From Mycolicibacterium poriferae (GTDB taxonomy: Bacteria > Actinomycetota > Actinomycetes > Mycobacteriales > Mycobacteriaceae), in the NCBI RefSeq assembly GCF_010728325.1, contig NZ_AP022570.1, positions 4,588,001-4,652,000 on the forward strand: DNA of 64,000 nt, read 5' to 3'. Below the pieces are notes generated by a model, which searched no databases, was not told where the DNA came from, and was given only the letters and a program-made list of their open reading frames with translations. Of this stretch, positions 1-9,030 are shown in pieces; the stretch's first letter is position 1; each line of letters opens with the position of its first letter. Position numbers and translations under genes: made by a program.

Positions 1-1656
1 ACCGCGGTGCTTCGCGGCGTCAGGGTCGGTGCGGGCCAGCAGCGCACCGTAGTCCGCGGTGTGCGCCGACGAAGTCCAGATCTTGTGTCCGTTGATGCGC
101 CATCCGCCGTCGACCTTGGTCGCCCGGGTGGTCAGCGACGCCAGATCCGACCCGGCGCCGGGTTCACTGAACAACTGACACCAGCCCAGCTCGCCTCGCT
201 GGGTGGCGGGAATGAATCGCTGCTGCAGATGCTCCGGCGCGGCGCTGATCACGCTGGGCAGAATCCATTCGGCGATGTTCAGCGACGGCCGGACGAGATC
301 CGGCCGCTTGGCGAACTCCTCGTCGAGGATCAGTTGTTGGCGCGGCGTGGCATTCACGCCCCACGGTCGGGGCCAGTGCGGGGCGATCAGGCCGGCCTCG
401 GCGAGCAACGTGCGCTGCGGGCCGGTGGCCAGGTTCGGGTAGTCACCCTGGCGGCCCGGCTTGTCGTTGCGCAATGTCGCCGCCTCGTCGAGGACGGCCG
501 CCACGCTCGAGCGGAACTCGCTGTCCTGATCGCCCAACTTCACCGAAACGTCGCGGTCATGGGTACGGCTCAATTCGCCGAGAGCGTGCGCATGACGTCC
601 TGCCGGTCCGATCGACGCAGCCAGGCTGGTGGCTTTCCGCCAGTAGAGGTGGAGGTCGTGCTCCCAGGTGAAGCCGATGGCGCCGAACATCGTCAGGGTG
701 TCGAGTACCAGCTCCGGCGCCGGGCTGACGGCCATCAGCGCGGCCCCCGCCGCCGCGATCTCGTGCTGCACCCGGTCTTCCTCGGCCGCGCGGACGGCGT
801 CCCACGCCGCCGAGGTGGCCAGTTCACAGTTCACCAGCAGCATGGCGGCCTGATGCTGCAACGCCTGGAAGGTCCCGATGGGCTTGCCGAACTGCTCGCG
901 GGTACGCAGATGGTCGGTGACGGCGTCCACGCACCAGCGAATGGCGCCCACCGCCGCGCAGGCCGTCAGCGCCACGGCCAGGCACCGGGCCCGCACCGCG
1001 TCGATCCCGGCGAGGAGTGAATCGGGTTCGGCGACATACCCGTCGAAATGCACGACGCCGACATCGACGGTCTTGTCAGTGCTCTCGAGCGCGTCGATCC
1101 GCACGCCGGGGCCGGTCGGATCGACCACGAACCAGAGGATCTCGTCCCCGGTGTCGGTGGCCGTTTCGCCGACAGCAGCGACCAGAAGCAGGTCGGCCGC
1201 ACACACCCCCGGCGCCGGGGTCGCGGTTCCGGTGATCATCCAGCCTGTCTCCGCCGGCCGGGCCGTGACACGACGCGAATCCGGCAGCAGTACCGATGCC
1301 GGCTCACCGCGGGCCAGCCGCGTCAACACCGCACTCTTCGCCTCGGGCTCGTCGGCGAGTTGGGCGAGCGCGCCGGCGATGACCGTCGACACCAGCGGGC
1401 CTGGCAGCATCGCGGTCGCGGCGGCCTCGAGCACGCAGGCACAGTCCAACAGCGTGCCGCCCTGCCCGCCGACCTCATCGGGCAGGTGAACCGCGTGAAA
1501 CCCGTTGACGACGAACTCATCCCACCACTGCGGCAGTTCACCGCGGGCCACCGCGTCGAATGCCTCGCGGGTCTTGTCGACCGGCGCGTGACGCTGCGCG
1601 AACTGGGCCACGGCTTCGGCCAGCTGCTGCTGTTCGGGAGTCAGCGCGATCGTCAC
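1..1656 (-). CDS. Fused two-domain acyl-CoA dehydrogenase (FadE-like), 3' end missing
   Basis: The frame runs from a GTG at 1656 to the window edge without a stop (552 codons), so the C-terminus is missing. Residues about 1-330 form one acyl-CoA dehydrogenase module ending in the family hallmark GAIGFTWEHDLHL. From about residue 340 a second module begins and contains FSEPGAGSDLAS and the substrate/FAD-pocket stretch around HKIWTSSAHTADY. Mycobacteria carry several FadE proteins of about 700 residues with this tandem layout. The likely reaction is FAD-dependent alpha,beta-dehydrogenation of an acyl-CoA; the substrate cannot be read from the sequence. The start overlaps the upstream SDR stop as GTGA, so the two genes are translationally coupled and probably act on the same compound. 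Confidence 0.85.
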   Translation of the reverse strand, partial: MTIALTPEQQQLAEAVAQFAQRHAPVDKTREAFDAVARGELPQWWDEFVVNGFHAVHLPDEVGGQGGTLLDCACVLEAAATAMLPGPLVSTVIAGALAQLADEPEAKSAVLTRLARGEPASVLLPDSRRVTARPAETGWMITGTATPAPGVCAADLLLVAAVGETATDTGDEILWFVVDPTGPGVRIDALESTDKTVDVGVVHFDGYVAEPDSLLAGIDAVRARCLAVALTACAAVGAIRWCVDAVTDHLRTREQFGKPIGTFQALQHQAAMLLVNCELATSAAWDAVRAAEEDRVQHEIAAAGAALMAVSPAPELVLDTLTMFGAIGFTWEHDLHLYWRKATSLAASIGPAGRHAHALGELSRTHDRDVSVKLGDQDSEFRSSVAAVLDEAATLRNDKPGRQGDYPNLATGPQRTLLAEAGLIAPHWPRPWGVNATPRQQLILDEEFAKRPDLVRPSLNIAEWILPSVISAAPEHLQQRFIPATQRGELGWCQLFSEPGAGSDLASLTTRATKVDGGWRINGHKIWTSSAHTADYGALLARTDPDAAKHRG

Positions 1657-2672
1657 CGAGGACCCCCGACCGGCGCCGCGGGCCGGCGGGTGTCGTGGAA
1701 GAACTCCGCGGCCTCCTCGATGGCTTCCGGGGTCGGGCGCGGATTCCAACCGAGCTCGGAGACGGCCTTGGAGTGATCGAGAGGGGTCATGATGTGCATG
1801 AGACGAACATTGAGCGGGGTGAGCATGGTGTCCTTTCGACGGACGCGGGCCAGCGCGCTACCGAGGTAGCTCGCCGCGGACAGCACCCCGATCGGAACGC
1901 TGAACCGCGGCGGTTTCACACCTACTGCAGCACAACCGATCTCGTGAATCTCACGAGTGGCCATGTACCGCTCGGAGACGATGTAACGTTCCCCCACACG
2001 GCCGCGTTCACCGGCCAGCAGCAGGGCCGTCGCCGCATCCCCGATGCCGACGACCTCGCTCTCGTAGCCGTCGATCGCGAAGGGCAGTGCGCCCCGGACC
2101 GCGGCGGCGAGCATGCCGCCGTGCGGGGTGGGCAGCCAGTCACCGGGGCCGTACGTGTTGGCCACGCACATGGCCACACCGGGCAGCCCCGCGTCGGAGC
2201 AGTAGCGCATCAGCAGATCCTCTGCGGCCACCCGCGAGCGGATGTAGTCGCCGCCGGCATCGAGCCAGTCGTGCGGGGTGTCCTCGTCGGCCAGTCCGCC
2301 CGGGTTTCTGCCGATCGTGCCGATCGAACTGGTGAACACGAAGCGGTTCAGGTCGGCGTGTGCGGCGACGTCGAGGACGTGCCGGAGGCCGTCGACGTTG
2401 GTCCGCCACAGCGGGCGGGGATCGCGCAGCCACGGCCGGGCGTCGACCACGCAATAGTAGACGACGTCGCATCCGCTCATCGCGGCACGCAAGGCCTCGG
2501 TGTCGAAGATGTCCCCGCGGTGGATGTCCACGGGCAGGTCGGCGATACCCCGCGTCGAACTGGTGCTGCGGATCATCACGCGAACATCGCTGTCTCCGCG
2601 CATGACGAGCTGCCGCGTGACGTGCGACCCCAGGAACCCGCTGGCGCCGATCACCAGCTTGGTTGCCGCCAT
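1653..2672 (-). CDS. Extended short-chain dehydrogenase / NAD-dependent epimerase-dehydratase family
   Basis: 339-residue Rossmann-fold protein. The NAD(P) motif GASGFLGSH is at residues 9-17 and the active-site Ser region TSSIGT at 114-119. The usual Tyr-x3-Lys pair reads Tyr143-x3-Arg147, so the canonical Lys is replaced by Arg, which may alter or reduce catalysis. The start at 2672 is chosen because GGAGGGG lies about 10 nt upstream; a second in-frame ATG at 2690 overlaps that site. The family covers 3-beta-hydroxysteroid dehydrogenase-like and sugar-nucleotide enzymes. Coupling to an acyl-CoA dehydrogenase favours a lipid or steroid-like substrate, but this is inference. It is transcribed divergently from tetR across a palindromic operator. 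Confidence 0.85.
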   Translation of the reverse strand: MAATKLVIGASGFLGSHVTRQLVMRGDSDVRVMIRSTSSTRGIADLPVDIHRGDIFDTEALRAAMSGCDVVYYCVVDARPWLRDPRPLWRTNVDGLRHVLDVAAHADLNRFVFTSSIGTIGRNPGGLADEDTPHDWLDAGGDYIRSRVAAEDLLMRYCSDAGLPGVAMCVANTYGPGDWLPTPHGGMLAAAVRGALPFAIDGYESEVVGIGDAATALLLAGERGRVGERYIVSERYMATREIHEIGCAAVGVKPPRFSVPIGVLSAASYLGSALARVRRKDTMLTPLNVRLMHIMTPLDHSKAVSELGWNPRPTPEAIEEAAEFFHDTRRPAAPVGGPR

Positions 2673-2698
2673 CGCCGTCAGCCCCTCCATACGAATTA

Positions 2699-2717
2699 AC
2701 GAGACGCAACGTCTCGT
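2699..2717. promoter_or_regulatory. Palindromic operator for the divergent TetR regulator
   Basis: A perfect inverted repeat with 8-bp arms (ACGAGACG and CGTCTCGT) around a 3-nt spacer CAA. It lies in the 106-bp gap between the SDR start and the tetR start, close to where both promoters must lie. The position and symmetry fit autoregulation by TetR together with repression of the SDR-fadE pair. Binding is inferred. Confidence 0.7.
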
Positions 2718-2778
2718 CTTGTGGCACACTACGGGCGATGGTCCAGCGTGTAAAGCCGCGCCCGGCACGGGTCGGCTG

Positions 2779-3354
2779 ATGACCACCGAGGTCACCACCC
2801 CGAGACGGCGCAGCGAGAAGTCCCGCGTCGCGATCGTGCGCGCCACCAGGGACCTGCTGCTGGAACGCGGCTTCGACAAACTCAGCATCGAGGCCGTGGC
2901 CGCCCGCGCGGGTGTCGGCAAGCAGACCATCTACCGGTGGTGGCCGAGCAGGCACGCGCTGGTCGCCGACGTCATCCTCGAAGACGCCGACCGGATCCTG
3001 CGACCGATCGTCACGACCGACGACGTCACCGCTGACGTGTGCCGGTGGACAACGACACTGGCCACCGCACTGACCACGGCACGCGGACACGCCATGCTGC
3101 GCATCCTGACCATCGCAGGAGTCGAACACCCCGACACGCAGGCCCGCCTGCAGGCGGGCTTCACCACACCGTTGCGCGACACCGTCACCGCCCGGCTGAT
3201 CGCCGCCGGATGGACCGGCGACGCGGCCCGCGACGCGTCCGACGCCATCGTCGGTGGCGTCGTCTACGCCATCCTCAGCGAGGGACGGTCGTTCCAGACC
3301 GGCAGGGCCGAGTCGATCGCCCGCACCGTCCTGAGCGGTGTTTCTGCGCGTTGA
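2779..3354 (+). CDS. TetR/AcrR family transcriptional regulator
   Basis: 191 residues, the usual TetR length. The N-terminal helix-turn-helix lies at about residues 20-66 ([21 protein letters not shown], written here in part as its recognition core [10 protein letters not shown]), followed by a helical ligand-binding domain resembling the TetR_C families with an AGxTGDAA-type segment near residue 150. The ATG at 2779 is chosen because it precedes the conserved N-terminus; the frame is open far upstream but that part is non-family sequence crossing the operator. It is divergent from the SDR-fadE pair and is probably its repressor. The inducing ligand is unknown, plausibly an acyl-CoA or the substrate of the neighbouring enzymes. 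Confidence 0.88.
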   Translation: MTTEVTTPRRRSEKSRVAIVRATRDLLLERGFDKLSIEAVAARAGVGKQTIYRWWPSRHALVADVILEDADRILRPIVTTDDVTADVCRWTTTLATALTTARGHAMLRILTIAGVEHPDTQARLQAGFTTPLRDTVTARLIAAGWTGDAARDASDAIVGGVVYAILSEGRSFQTGRAESIARTVLSGVSAR

Positions 3355-3390
3355 CCTGCGGCCGCGTCGCAGACCGAGTTTGATGAGTGG

Positions 3391-3840
3391 ATGGCCGAGG
3401 TCAGCTGCTCACGCGTGATCCGGGCACGCCCGGAGGAGATCTGGGCGGTATTGGCGGACTTCGGCGCCGCGGCCGGCTGGGCCGACGGCGTGGACCACTG
3501 CAGCCTGCTCCGTCAGACCGCCGATCCCCCCGGAGTGGGGACCGCACGCCGCGTCCAGGTCGGTCGCGACACCTTCATCGAGACGATCACCGACTTCGAG
3601 GTCAGCCGTGCACTGGCCTACGACATCGCCGGTCTGCCGCCGTCGGTGTCGGCGAACAACCGATGGACTCTGCTCCCCGATTCCCCGACCTCCACCGTGG
3701 TGACCCTGACGAGTACGGTGCGCGCCTCGCACGGGCCGCTGCGCCGGGTCGGTGAGCGCGTGCTGGCCGGGATAGTGGCCCGCCGATCGCGGGCACTGCT
3801 GGCCTCGCTGGCGACTGCATCAGAAGGAGTGACCGTATGA
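3391..3840 (+). CDS. SRPBCC (START/Bet v1-like) superfamily protein
   Basis: 149 residues. The start RVIRARPEEIWAVLADF and the central GVGTARRVQV are typical of the polyketide cyclase/dehydrase SRPBCC group, which forms a deep hydrophobic ligand pocket. No catalytic residue can be assigned. The stop overlaps the sulfatase ATG as ATGA, so the two are co-translated. It may bind the substrate or product of the sulfatase; the family is too broad to be more specific. Confidence 0.75.
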   Translation: MAEVSCSRVIRARPEEIWAVLADFGAAAGWADGVDHCSLLRQTADPPGVGTARRVQVGRDTFIETITDFEVSRALAYDIAGLPPSVSANNRWTLLPDSPTSTVVTLTSTVRASHGPLRRVGERVLAGIVARRSRALLASLATASEGVTV

Positions 3841-5657
3841 CCGAAACCCGACCTGACATCGTCATCGTGATGACCGACGAGGAACGCGCGACCCCGCCCT
3901 ACGAAGGTCACGCGGTCACCGACTGGCGGACCCGAACCCTGCGCGGCGCAGCGTGGTTCGAGGAACACGGGGTCAACTTCACCCGGCACTACACCGGTTC
4001 GCTGGCCTGTGTGCCCAGCAGGCCCACCATCTTCACCGGGCACTACCCGGACCTGCACGGCGTCACGCAGACCGATGGCATCGGCAAGGCATACGACGAC
4101 TCCCGACTACGCTGGCTGCGTCCTGGCGAGGTCCCCACCCTCGGCAACTGGTTCCGCGCGGCCGGCTACGACACCCACTACGACGGCAAATGGCACATCT
4201 CGCACGCCGACCTGATCGACCCCGAAACCGGAAGATCCCTGGCCACCAACGACGACGACGGCGTCGTCGACCACCGTGCGGTGCGCCGCTACCTGGACGC
4301 CGATCCCCTCGCACCGTACGGCTTCTCGGGCTGGGTCGGCCCCGAACCCCACGGAGCCGCGCTCTCCAATGCCGGCATCCGGCGCGACCCGCTGATCGCC
4401 GACCGCGTGGTGGCCTGGCTCGAGGACCGCTACGCGCGCCGCCGCGCCGGCGACCCCGCGGCGCTGCGCCCGTTCCTGCTGGTGGCCAGCTTCGTCAACC
4501 CACACGACATCGTGCTGTTTCCCGCATGGTCGCGCCGCAACCCGCTGGAACCGTCACCGCTGGACCCACCGAACGTGCCGGCCGCTCCGACCGCAGACGA
4601 GGACCTGGCCGCCAAACCCGCTGCGCAGATAGCGTTCCGGGAGGCCTACTACTCCGGATACGGCCCGGCTCGGATGATCGAGCGCACCTATCGTCACAAC
4701 GCACAGGCCTACCGCAACCTGTACTACCGGCTGCACGCCGAGGTGGACGCGCCGATCGACCGGGTGCGCCGCGCGGTCACCGAGGGCGGCTCCACCGAGG
4801 GACCCGACGACACGGTGCTGGTGCGCACCGCCGATCACGGCGACCTGCTCGGCGCGCACGGCGGCCTGCACCAGAAATGGTTCAACCTGTACGACGAGGC
4901 CACCCGGGTACCGTTCGTCATCGCGCGGGTGGGGCAGCGGGCCACCCCGGCGCGCACGGTGACCGCTCCGACGTCACACGTGGACCTGGTCCCCACCCTG
5001 CTGTCCGCCGCCGGGATCGACGTGGCCGCCACAGCGTCGGCGCTCGCCGAGTCCTTCTCCGAGGTCCATCCGCTCCCGGGATGCGACCTGATGCCGGTGG
5101 TCGACGGCGCCGCGGCCGACGAGGACCGGGCCGTGTATCTGATGACCCGCGACAACATGCTCGAAGGCGACACCGGCGCCTCGGGTATCGCCCGGATGCT
5201 GAGGCTGACATCGAAGGTTCCTGCGCCGCTGCGTATCCGGGTTCCCGCACACACCGCGGCCAACTTCGAAGGTCTCGTGGTCCGCGTTCGGGAGGACACC
5301 GCCGCGGGCGGCGCGGCGCATCTGTGGAAACTGGTCCGCTCGTTCGACGACCCTGCCACGTGGACCGAGCCCGGAGTGCGGCATCTGGCCGCCGACGATA
5401 TGGGCGGACCCGTGTACCGCAGCGATCCGCTCGACGATCAATGGGAACTCTACGATCTCAGCGACGATCCGGTCGAAGCCCGCAACCGGTGGGACGACCC
5501 GACGCTGCACCACGTGCGCGCACATCTGCGAACTGCCCTGAAGCAGGCGCGCGCCGAGTCGATTCCCGAACGCAACCAGCCGTGGCCGTATGCGTCCCGC
5601 CGTCCACCGAAGCCCACGGGGTGGACGGCGGCGCTGCGGGGAGTGTTGGCCCGCTGA
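3837..5657 (+). CDS. Type I sulfatase (formylglycine-dependent, arylsulfatase/choline-sulfatase-like)
   Basis: 606 residues of the alkaline-phosphatase-like sulfatase family. The maturation motif C-V-P-S-R is at residues 58-62; Cys58 would be converted to formylglycine. Other active-site residues visible are Lys118 and His120 (DGKWH) and the metal pair in TADHGD, followed by a conserved Lys in HQKWFNLYDEATR. The first metal motif near residue 14 reads DE rather than the common DD. No signal peptide is seen, so it should act in the cytoplasm on an imported sulfate ester. A downstream C-terminal domain of about 200 residues includes a conserved WELYDLSDDP segment. It is translated with the upstream SRPBCC gene; the substrate is unknown. 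Confidence 0.9.
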   Translation: MTETRPDIVIVMTDEERATPPYEGHAVTDWRTRTLRGAAWFEEHGVNFTRHYTGSLACVPSRPTIFTGHYPDLHGVTQTDGIGKAYDDSRLRWLRPGEVPTLGNWFRAAGYDTHYDGKWHISHADLIDPETGRSLATNDDDGVVDHRAVRRYLDADPLAPYGFSGWVGPEPHGAALSNAGIRRDPLIADRVVAWLEDRYARRRAGDPAALRPFLLVASFVNPHDIVLFPAWSRRNPLEPSPLDPPNVPAAPTADEDLAAKPAAQIAFREAYYSGYGPARMIERTYRHNAQAYRNLYYRLHAEVDAPIDRVRRAVTEGGSTEGPDDTVLVRTADHGDLLGAHGGLHQKWFNLYDEATRVPFVIARVGQRATPARTVTAPTSHVDLVPTLLSAAGIDVAATASALAESFSEVHPLPGCDLMPVVDGAAADEDRAVYLMTRDNMLEGDTGASGIARMLRLTSKVPAPLRIRVPAHTAANFEGLVVRVREDTAAGGAAHLWKLVRSFDDPATWTEPGVRHLAADDMGGPVYRSDPLDDQWELYDLSDDPVEARNRWDDPTLHHVRAHLRTALKQARAESIPERNQPWPYASRRPPKPTGWTAALRGVLAR

Positions 5658-5658
5658 A

Positions 5659-6921
5659 TCAGGTTCGCGCGAACTGCTTCTCGTCGTAGAGCCGCGCCCA
5701 CTCGGCCCTGGGCCGGATCGACACGTCGACGTCGGCCCCCTTGACGCGCAGGGCGCCGACGGTCGCCTGATCCTTCGGGGTGAGCTTGAACGGATCCCAG
5801 CCGAAGAACCGGCAGGAGTTCTCCCAGGTGATCTTGTTGATGTCGGAGTCCGACGCGCCCGCGGCGTTCAGCTCGGCCAGCACCTGCTCCGGCGCGTCGG
5901 GCCAGAAGCAGTCCGAATGCGGGTAGTCGCACTCCCAGGCAATGATGTCGATACCGATCTCGTGACGCAGCTTCAGCGACGTCTTGTCGGTGACGTAGCA
6001 CGCCAGCGAGTGCTCGCGGAAAACATCGCTGGGCAACTTGTCGCCGAAGTCGCGGCGCAGCCACTTCTGGTTGGTGTAGTGCCGGTCGCTGCGGTCGAGG
6101 TAGAACGGGATCCAGCCGATACCGCCCTCGGAGAACGCGAACTTCAGGTCCGGGTAGTTGCGCATGGCCGGTCCCCACAACAGATCCTGGGCGCACATCG
6201 CCGACACCTGGGTGGCCAGGATGATCATGTTGTCGATCGGAGCGTTGGGCGCCATGCTGATCGCGCCGAAGCCGGTGCCGATGTGCAGGCACATCACCAC
6301 GTTCTCCTCCGACAGGGTGCGGAACACCGGGCCCCAGTACTCGTCGTCGTGGTAACTGGGCAGGCCCTCGAGGTGCGGCAGCTCGGGCATCGTGACCGCG
6401 CGGCAGCCTTTGGCCGCCACCCGGCGGATTTCGCGGCACATCGCCTCGGGGTTCCAGGTCGGCAGGATCGCGATGGGGATGAACCTGTCCGGGTACGTGC
6501 CGGCCCACTCGTCGATGTGCCAGTCGTTGTAGGCCGCCACCATGACCAGCGTGGTCTCTTCCCGGTGCATGTTGAGATGGCGCGCCGAGAAGCCGGTGAA
6601 CGTCGGGAAGCACATCGAGGCCAGGATTCCGTTGCGGTTCATGTCGCGAACCCGCTCGTGGACGTCGTAGACGCCGGGGCGCATCTCGGCGAAACCCGCC
6701 GGGTCACGGCCCCACTCCTCCGCCGGCCACGACACCACCGCGTTCAGCCCGCTCACACCCTGCGGCCTGCCCTGATACATCCACTGGTCGACACCGTTGT
6801 CGTCGGTGACGACAATCGGCGCCTCAGCCTTGTACTTCTCCGGGACGTGGCGCAGGAACATGTCCGGAGGCTCCACCACGTGGTCGTCGATGCTCACGAG
6901 GATCAGGTCGTCGGTCTGCAT
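5659..6921 (-). CDS. Amidohydrolase-2 family metal-dependent hydrolase
   Basis: 420 residues from the ATG at 6921, chosen because homologous N-termini begin just before ISIDDHVVEPPDMF-like sequence; the frame is open 72 nt further but that part overlaps the divergent gene. It is a TIM-barrel amidohydrolase (PF04909 type) with D-D-H at residues 12-14, CFPTFTG, and a C-terminal WECDYPHSDCFWPD block holding likely metal and substrate ligands. Members of this group include decarboxylases and C-C or amide hydrolases acting on aromatic acids. It is convergent with the sulfatase (1 bp between stops) and divergent from an AraC regulator only 25 bp away, its probable regulator. The exact reaction is not determinable here. 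Confidence 0.82.
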   Translation of the reverse strand: MQTDDLILVSIDDHVVEPPDMFLRHVPEKYKAEAPIVVTDDNGVDQWMYQGRPQGVSGLNAVVSWPAEEWGRDPAGFAEMRPGVYDVHERVRDMNRNGILASMCFPTFTGFSARHLNMHREETTLVMVAAYNDWHIDEWAGTYPDRFIPIAILPTWNPEAMCREIRRVAAKGCRAVTMPELPHLEGLPSYHDDEYWGPVFRTLSEENVVMCLHIGTGFGAISMAPNAPIDNMIILATQVSAMCAQDLLWGPAMRNYPDLKFAFSEGGIGWIPFYLDRSDRHYTNQKWLRRDFGDKLPSDVFREHSLACYVTDKTSLKLRHEIGIDIIAWECDYPHSDCFWPDAPEQVLAELNAAGASDSDINKITWENSCRFFGWDPFKLTPKDQATVGALRVKGADVDVSIRPRAEWARLYDEKQFART

Positions 6922-6946
6922 GCTTCCACTAGTACCGTCAGAACAC

Positions 6947-7798
6947 GTGACCGTCTCCGCGTCTTCGGACAAGCAGTTGTCCGAATCGGCCAATCTCGAC
7001 CTGCCGACTGCTCGCCGCGTGATCGAACTGCGTCGCGGCGGGCGGGCGCTGGGCGGCAGCTACCTCTACGAAGGTGACGCGCTGATCACCGGCTGGCATT
7101 CGCATGAGGTGCATCAGATCGAGTACGCCCTGCACGGCGTCGTCGAAGTGGAGACCGATTCCGCGCACTATCTGCTACCACCGCAGCAGGCCGCATGGAT
7201 TCCCGCCGGACTCGAGCACCAGGCCGTGATGAACCCGGACGTCAAGACCGTGGCGGTGATGTTCGACCGGTCGCTGATCCCCGATGGCGGGAGTCGGGCG
7301 CGAATTCTGGCGGTGTCGCCGCTGATCCGCGAGATGATGATCTACGCGCTGCGCTGGCCGATCGACCGCGCGCGGGGCGACGCGACATCCGACGGGTTCT
7401 TCCGCACGCTGGCGGCGCTGGTCTGCGAGGCCCTCGACCACGAAGCCCCGCTGAGCCTGCCGACGTCCGAGCACCCGATCGTGGCCGCGGCGATGGCCTA
7501 CACCAAACAGCATCTCGACACCGTCACCTGCGAACAGGTCAGCCGCGCGGTGTCGGTGTCGGAACGCACACTGCGCCGGCTGTTCGCCGAAACGCTCGGC
7601 CTGCCATGGCGCACCTATCTGCTGCACGCGCGCATGCTGCGGGCCATGGCGCTGCTGGCCGCGCCGCGTCAGACCGTGCAGGAAACGGCCAGCGCTGTCG
7701 GGTTCGACAGCGTCAGTTCGTTCACCCGCGCCTTCTCGCAGTTCTGCGGCGAGACGCCGTCGGCGTACCGGCGCCGCGTCGGCGAGTCCGACCTGTGA
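6947..7798 (+). CDS. AraC family transcriptional regulator
   Basis: 283 residues from a GTG at 6947. Residues about 25-110 form a cupin-like sensor (GWHSHEVHQIEYALHG), and residues about 185-280 hold the two AraC helix-turn-helix motifs, with VSERTLRRLFAETLG and the second helix region FDSVSSFTRAFSQFCG. A hexamer TACCGT lies at 6933-6938, eight nt before the GTG, so the transcript is probably leaderless or nearly so. The 25-bp gap to the amidohydrolase start means the two promoters overlap the neighbouring coding regions. It probably controls the amidohydrolase; the ligand is unknown. Confidence 0.85.
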   Translation: MTVSASSDKQLSESANLDLPTARRVIELRRGGRALGGSYLYEGDALITGWHSHEVHQIEYALHGVVEVETDSAHYLLPPQQAAWIPAGLEHQAVMNPDVKTVAVMFDRSLIPDGGSRARILAVSPLIREMMIYALRWPIDRARGDATSDGFFRTLAALVCEALDHEAPLSLPTSEHPIVAAAMAYTKQHLDTVTCEQVSRAVSVSERTLRRLFAETLGLPWRTYLLHARMLRAMALLAAPRQTVQETASAVGFDSVSSFTRAFSQFCGETPSAYRRRVGESDL

Positions 7799-7840
7799 AC
7801 AGTCGACGTGGTGAAGCGGTCGGGCCGGTCAGCTGGGCCG

Positions 7841-7930
7841 GGCGGCAGCCAGCGGGCCCAGGCTGGGCTGGGTGGCGGCCAGCGGGCCCAGGCCGGGCCG
7901 GGTGGCGGCCAGCGGGCTCAGGACGGGCCG
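7841..7930. repeat. Three 30-bp tandem repeats between convergent genes
   Basis: Three adjacent 30-bp units (7841-7870, 7871-7900, 7901-7930) share the core GGCCAGCGGGCCCAGG with a few substitutions between copies, and degenerate copies extend both sides. The array fills the gap between the AraC stop (7798) and the hydrolase stop (7932). It resembles a GC-rich minisatellite (MIRU/VNTR-like). There are no unique spacers, so it is not CRISPR. Confidence 0.85.
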
Positions 7931-7931
7931 G

Positions 7932-8828
7932 TCAGCGGGGCCGGGTCGCGGCCGCGGTCGTCCCGGGGCCCGTCGCCGCGGGACTGGTCGTCGCGATGAA
8001 GTCGTCGAGCAGGTCGACCACTTCGGCCGGCTTCTCGACATGCGGGAAGTGGCCGACACCCGGCAGCACCTCGAGGCGACAACCGGCCCGCACCTCGCTG
8101 AGTGCGTAGCCGTGGTCGACCGGGATGATGTGGTCCTCGTCGCCCCAGATCACCAGCAACGGCATCTCGGCGGTCAGATGCAACCGGTTCAACGCGCTGA
8201 CCGCCTGCCCGCGATAGTCGACGACCGAGCGCAGCGTACGCAGGAACGCCTGCCGCGTCTGGGCATCGGACAGCGACGAGTACGCGCTCCACATCTCCGC
8301 ACCGCGGGGTGACTGGATGTTGGCCGCGGAGAACCAGCTCCGCAGCTTCTCGCCGGCCCGCACCACCGGTGGCGGTGCGATGAGCGGCATGAGCAGTTCG
8401 GCGCCCGGCGCGGACAACAGTCGCAGCGTCCACCCGACGTCCTGGCCCAGCCCGCCGCTGCTGATCAACACCAGCCGCTGGCAGTAATCCGGATGCTGGT
8501 ACACGAACTGCATCGCCACTCCGCCGCCGAGGGACTGCCCCACCACCGTCACGCGCGAGACACCCAGTTCGTCGAGCAGATCGCGCAGCGAGACCGCGAA
8601 TGCGCCCAGCGAGTAATCGCTGCGGGGCTTGGCGGACTGGCCGTGACCCAGCAGATCCGGCGCGATGACGCGATAGCGCTTGGCCAGCTGTGGCAACACC
8701 GCGCGCCAGGTGTCGGAACTGCCGGCCATGCCGTGCAGAAGCAGCAGGGTCTCCGGACCGCTGCCGACGTCGCGGTAGGCCACCTGATCGCCGTGCAGAT
8801 CCAGATACTTGAGCTCACTCATGGGCAT
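7932..8828 (-). CDS. Alpha/beta-fold hydrolase
   Basis: 298 residues with a complete catalytic triad: Ser99 in GQSLGG, Asp232 in WGDEDH and His260 in GVGHFPH. The oxyanion loop is HGMAG at 32-36. The ATG at 8828 is chosen with GGGGGA 5 nt upstream; an in-frame ATG at 8822 is the alternative. The long open frame further upstream has no family similarity. The cap region (about 130-200) resembles meta-cleavage-product hydrolases and esterases, but the substrate cannot be assigned. The C-terminal 15 residues are Ala/Thr/Pro-rich and end at the tandem repeat array. Confidence 0.85.
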   Translation of the reverse strand: MPMSELKYLDLHGDQVAYRDVGSGPETLLLLHGMAGSSDTWRAVLPQLAKRYRVIAPDLLGHGQSAKPRSDYSLGAFAVSLRDLLDELGVSRVTVVGQSLGGGVAMQFVYQHPDYCQRLVLISSGGLGQDVGWTLRLLSAPGAELLMPLIAPPPVVRAGEKLRSWFSAANIQSPRGAEMWSAYSSLSDAQTRQAFLRTLRSVVDYRGQAVSALNRLHLTAEMPLLVIWGDEDHIIPVDHGYALSEVRAGCRLEVLPGVGHFPHVEKPAEVVDLLDDFIATTSPAATGPGTTAAATRPR

Positions 8829-9030
8829 GGAGTCCCCCGTAGATTGCGGATCACTCGCCATGGTGGCAGATGAGGTGCTTGTCACGCGGACCAGGTGGGC
8901 GTCGAGACATTCGCCGTCGGTGGTGAGCCGGGTCACCGGCAGCGCACCGTGGCGGTTCGGACACGAGGTTTCGCCGATCGCGGGTGGGGTATTTACGGTC
9001 CAGTCAAGCACCGCGCGAGAAGGAGTGACC

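Noticed and set aside
7..1020. 337-codon plus-strand open frame
   Set aside because: Antisense to the well-supported acyl-CoA dehydrogenase; the composition (Arg/Gly/Pro-rich, no domain) is a GC-bias shadow.
7841..7930. Possible CRISPR array
   Set aside because: The repeats are directly adjacent with no unique spacers, and no cas genes are nearby.
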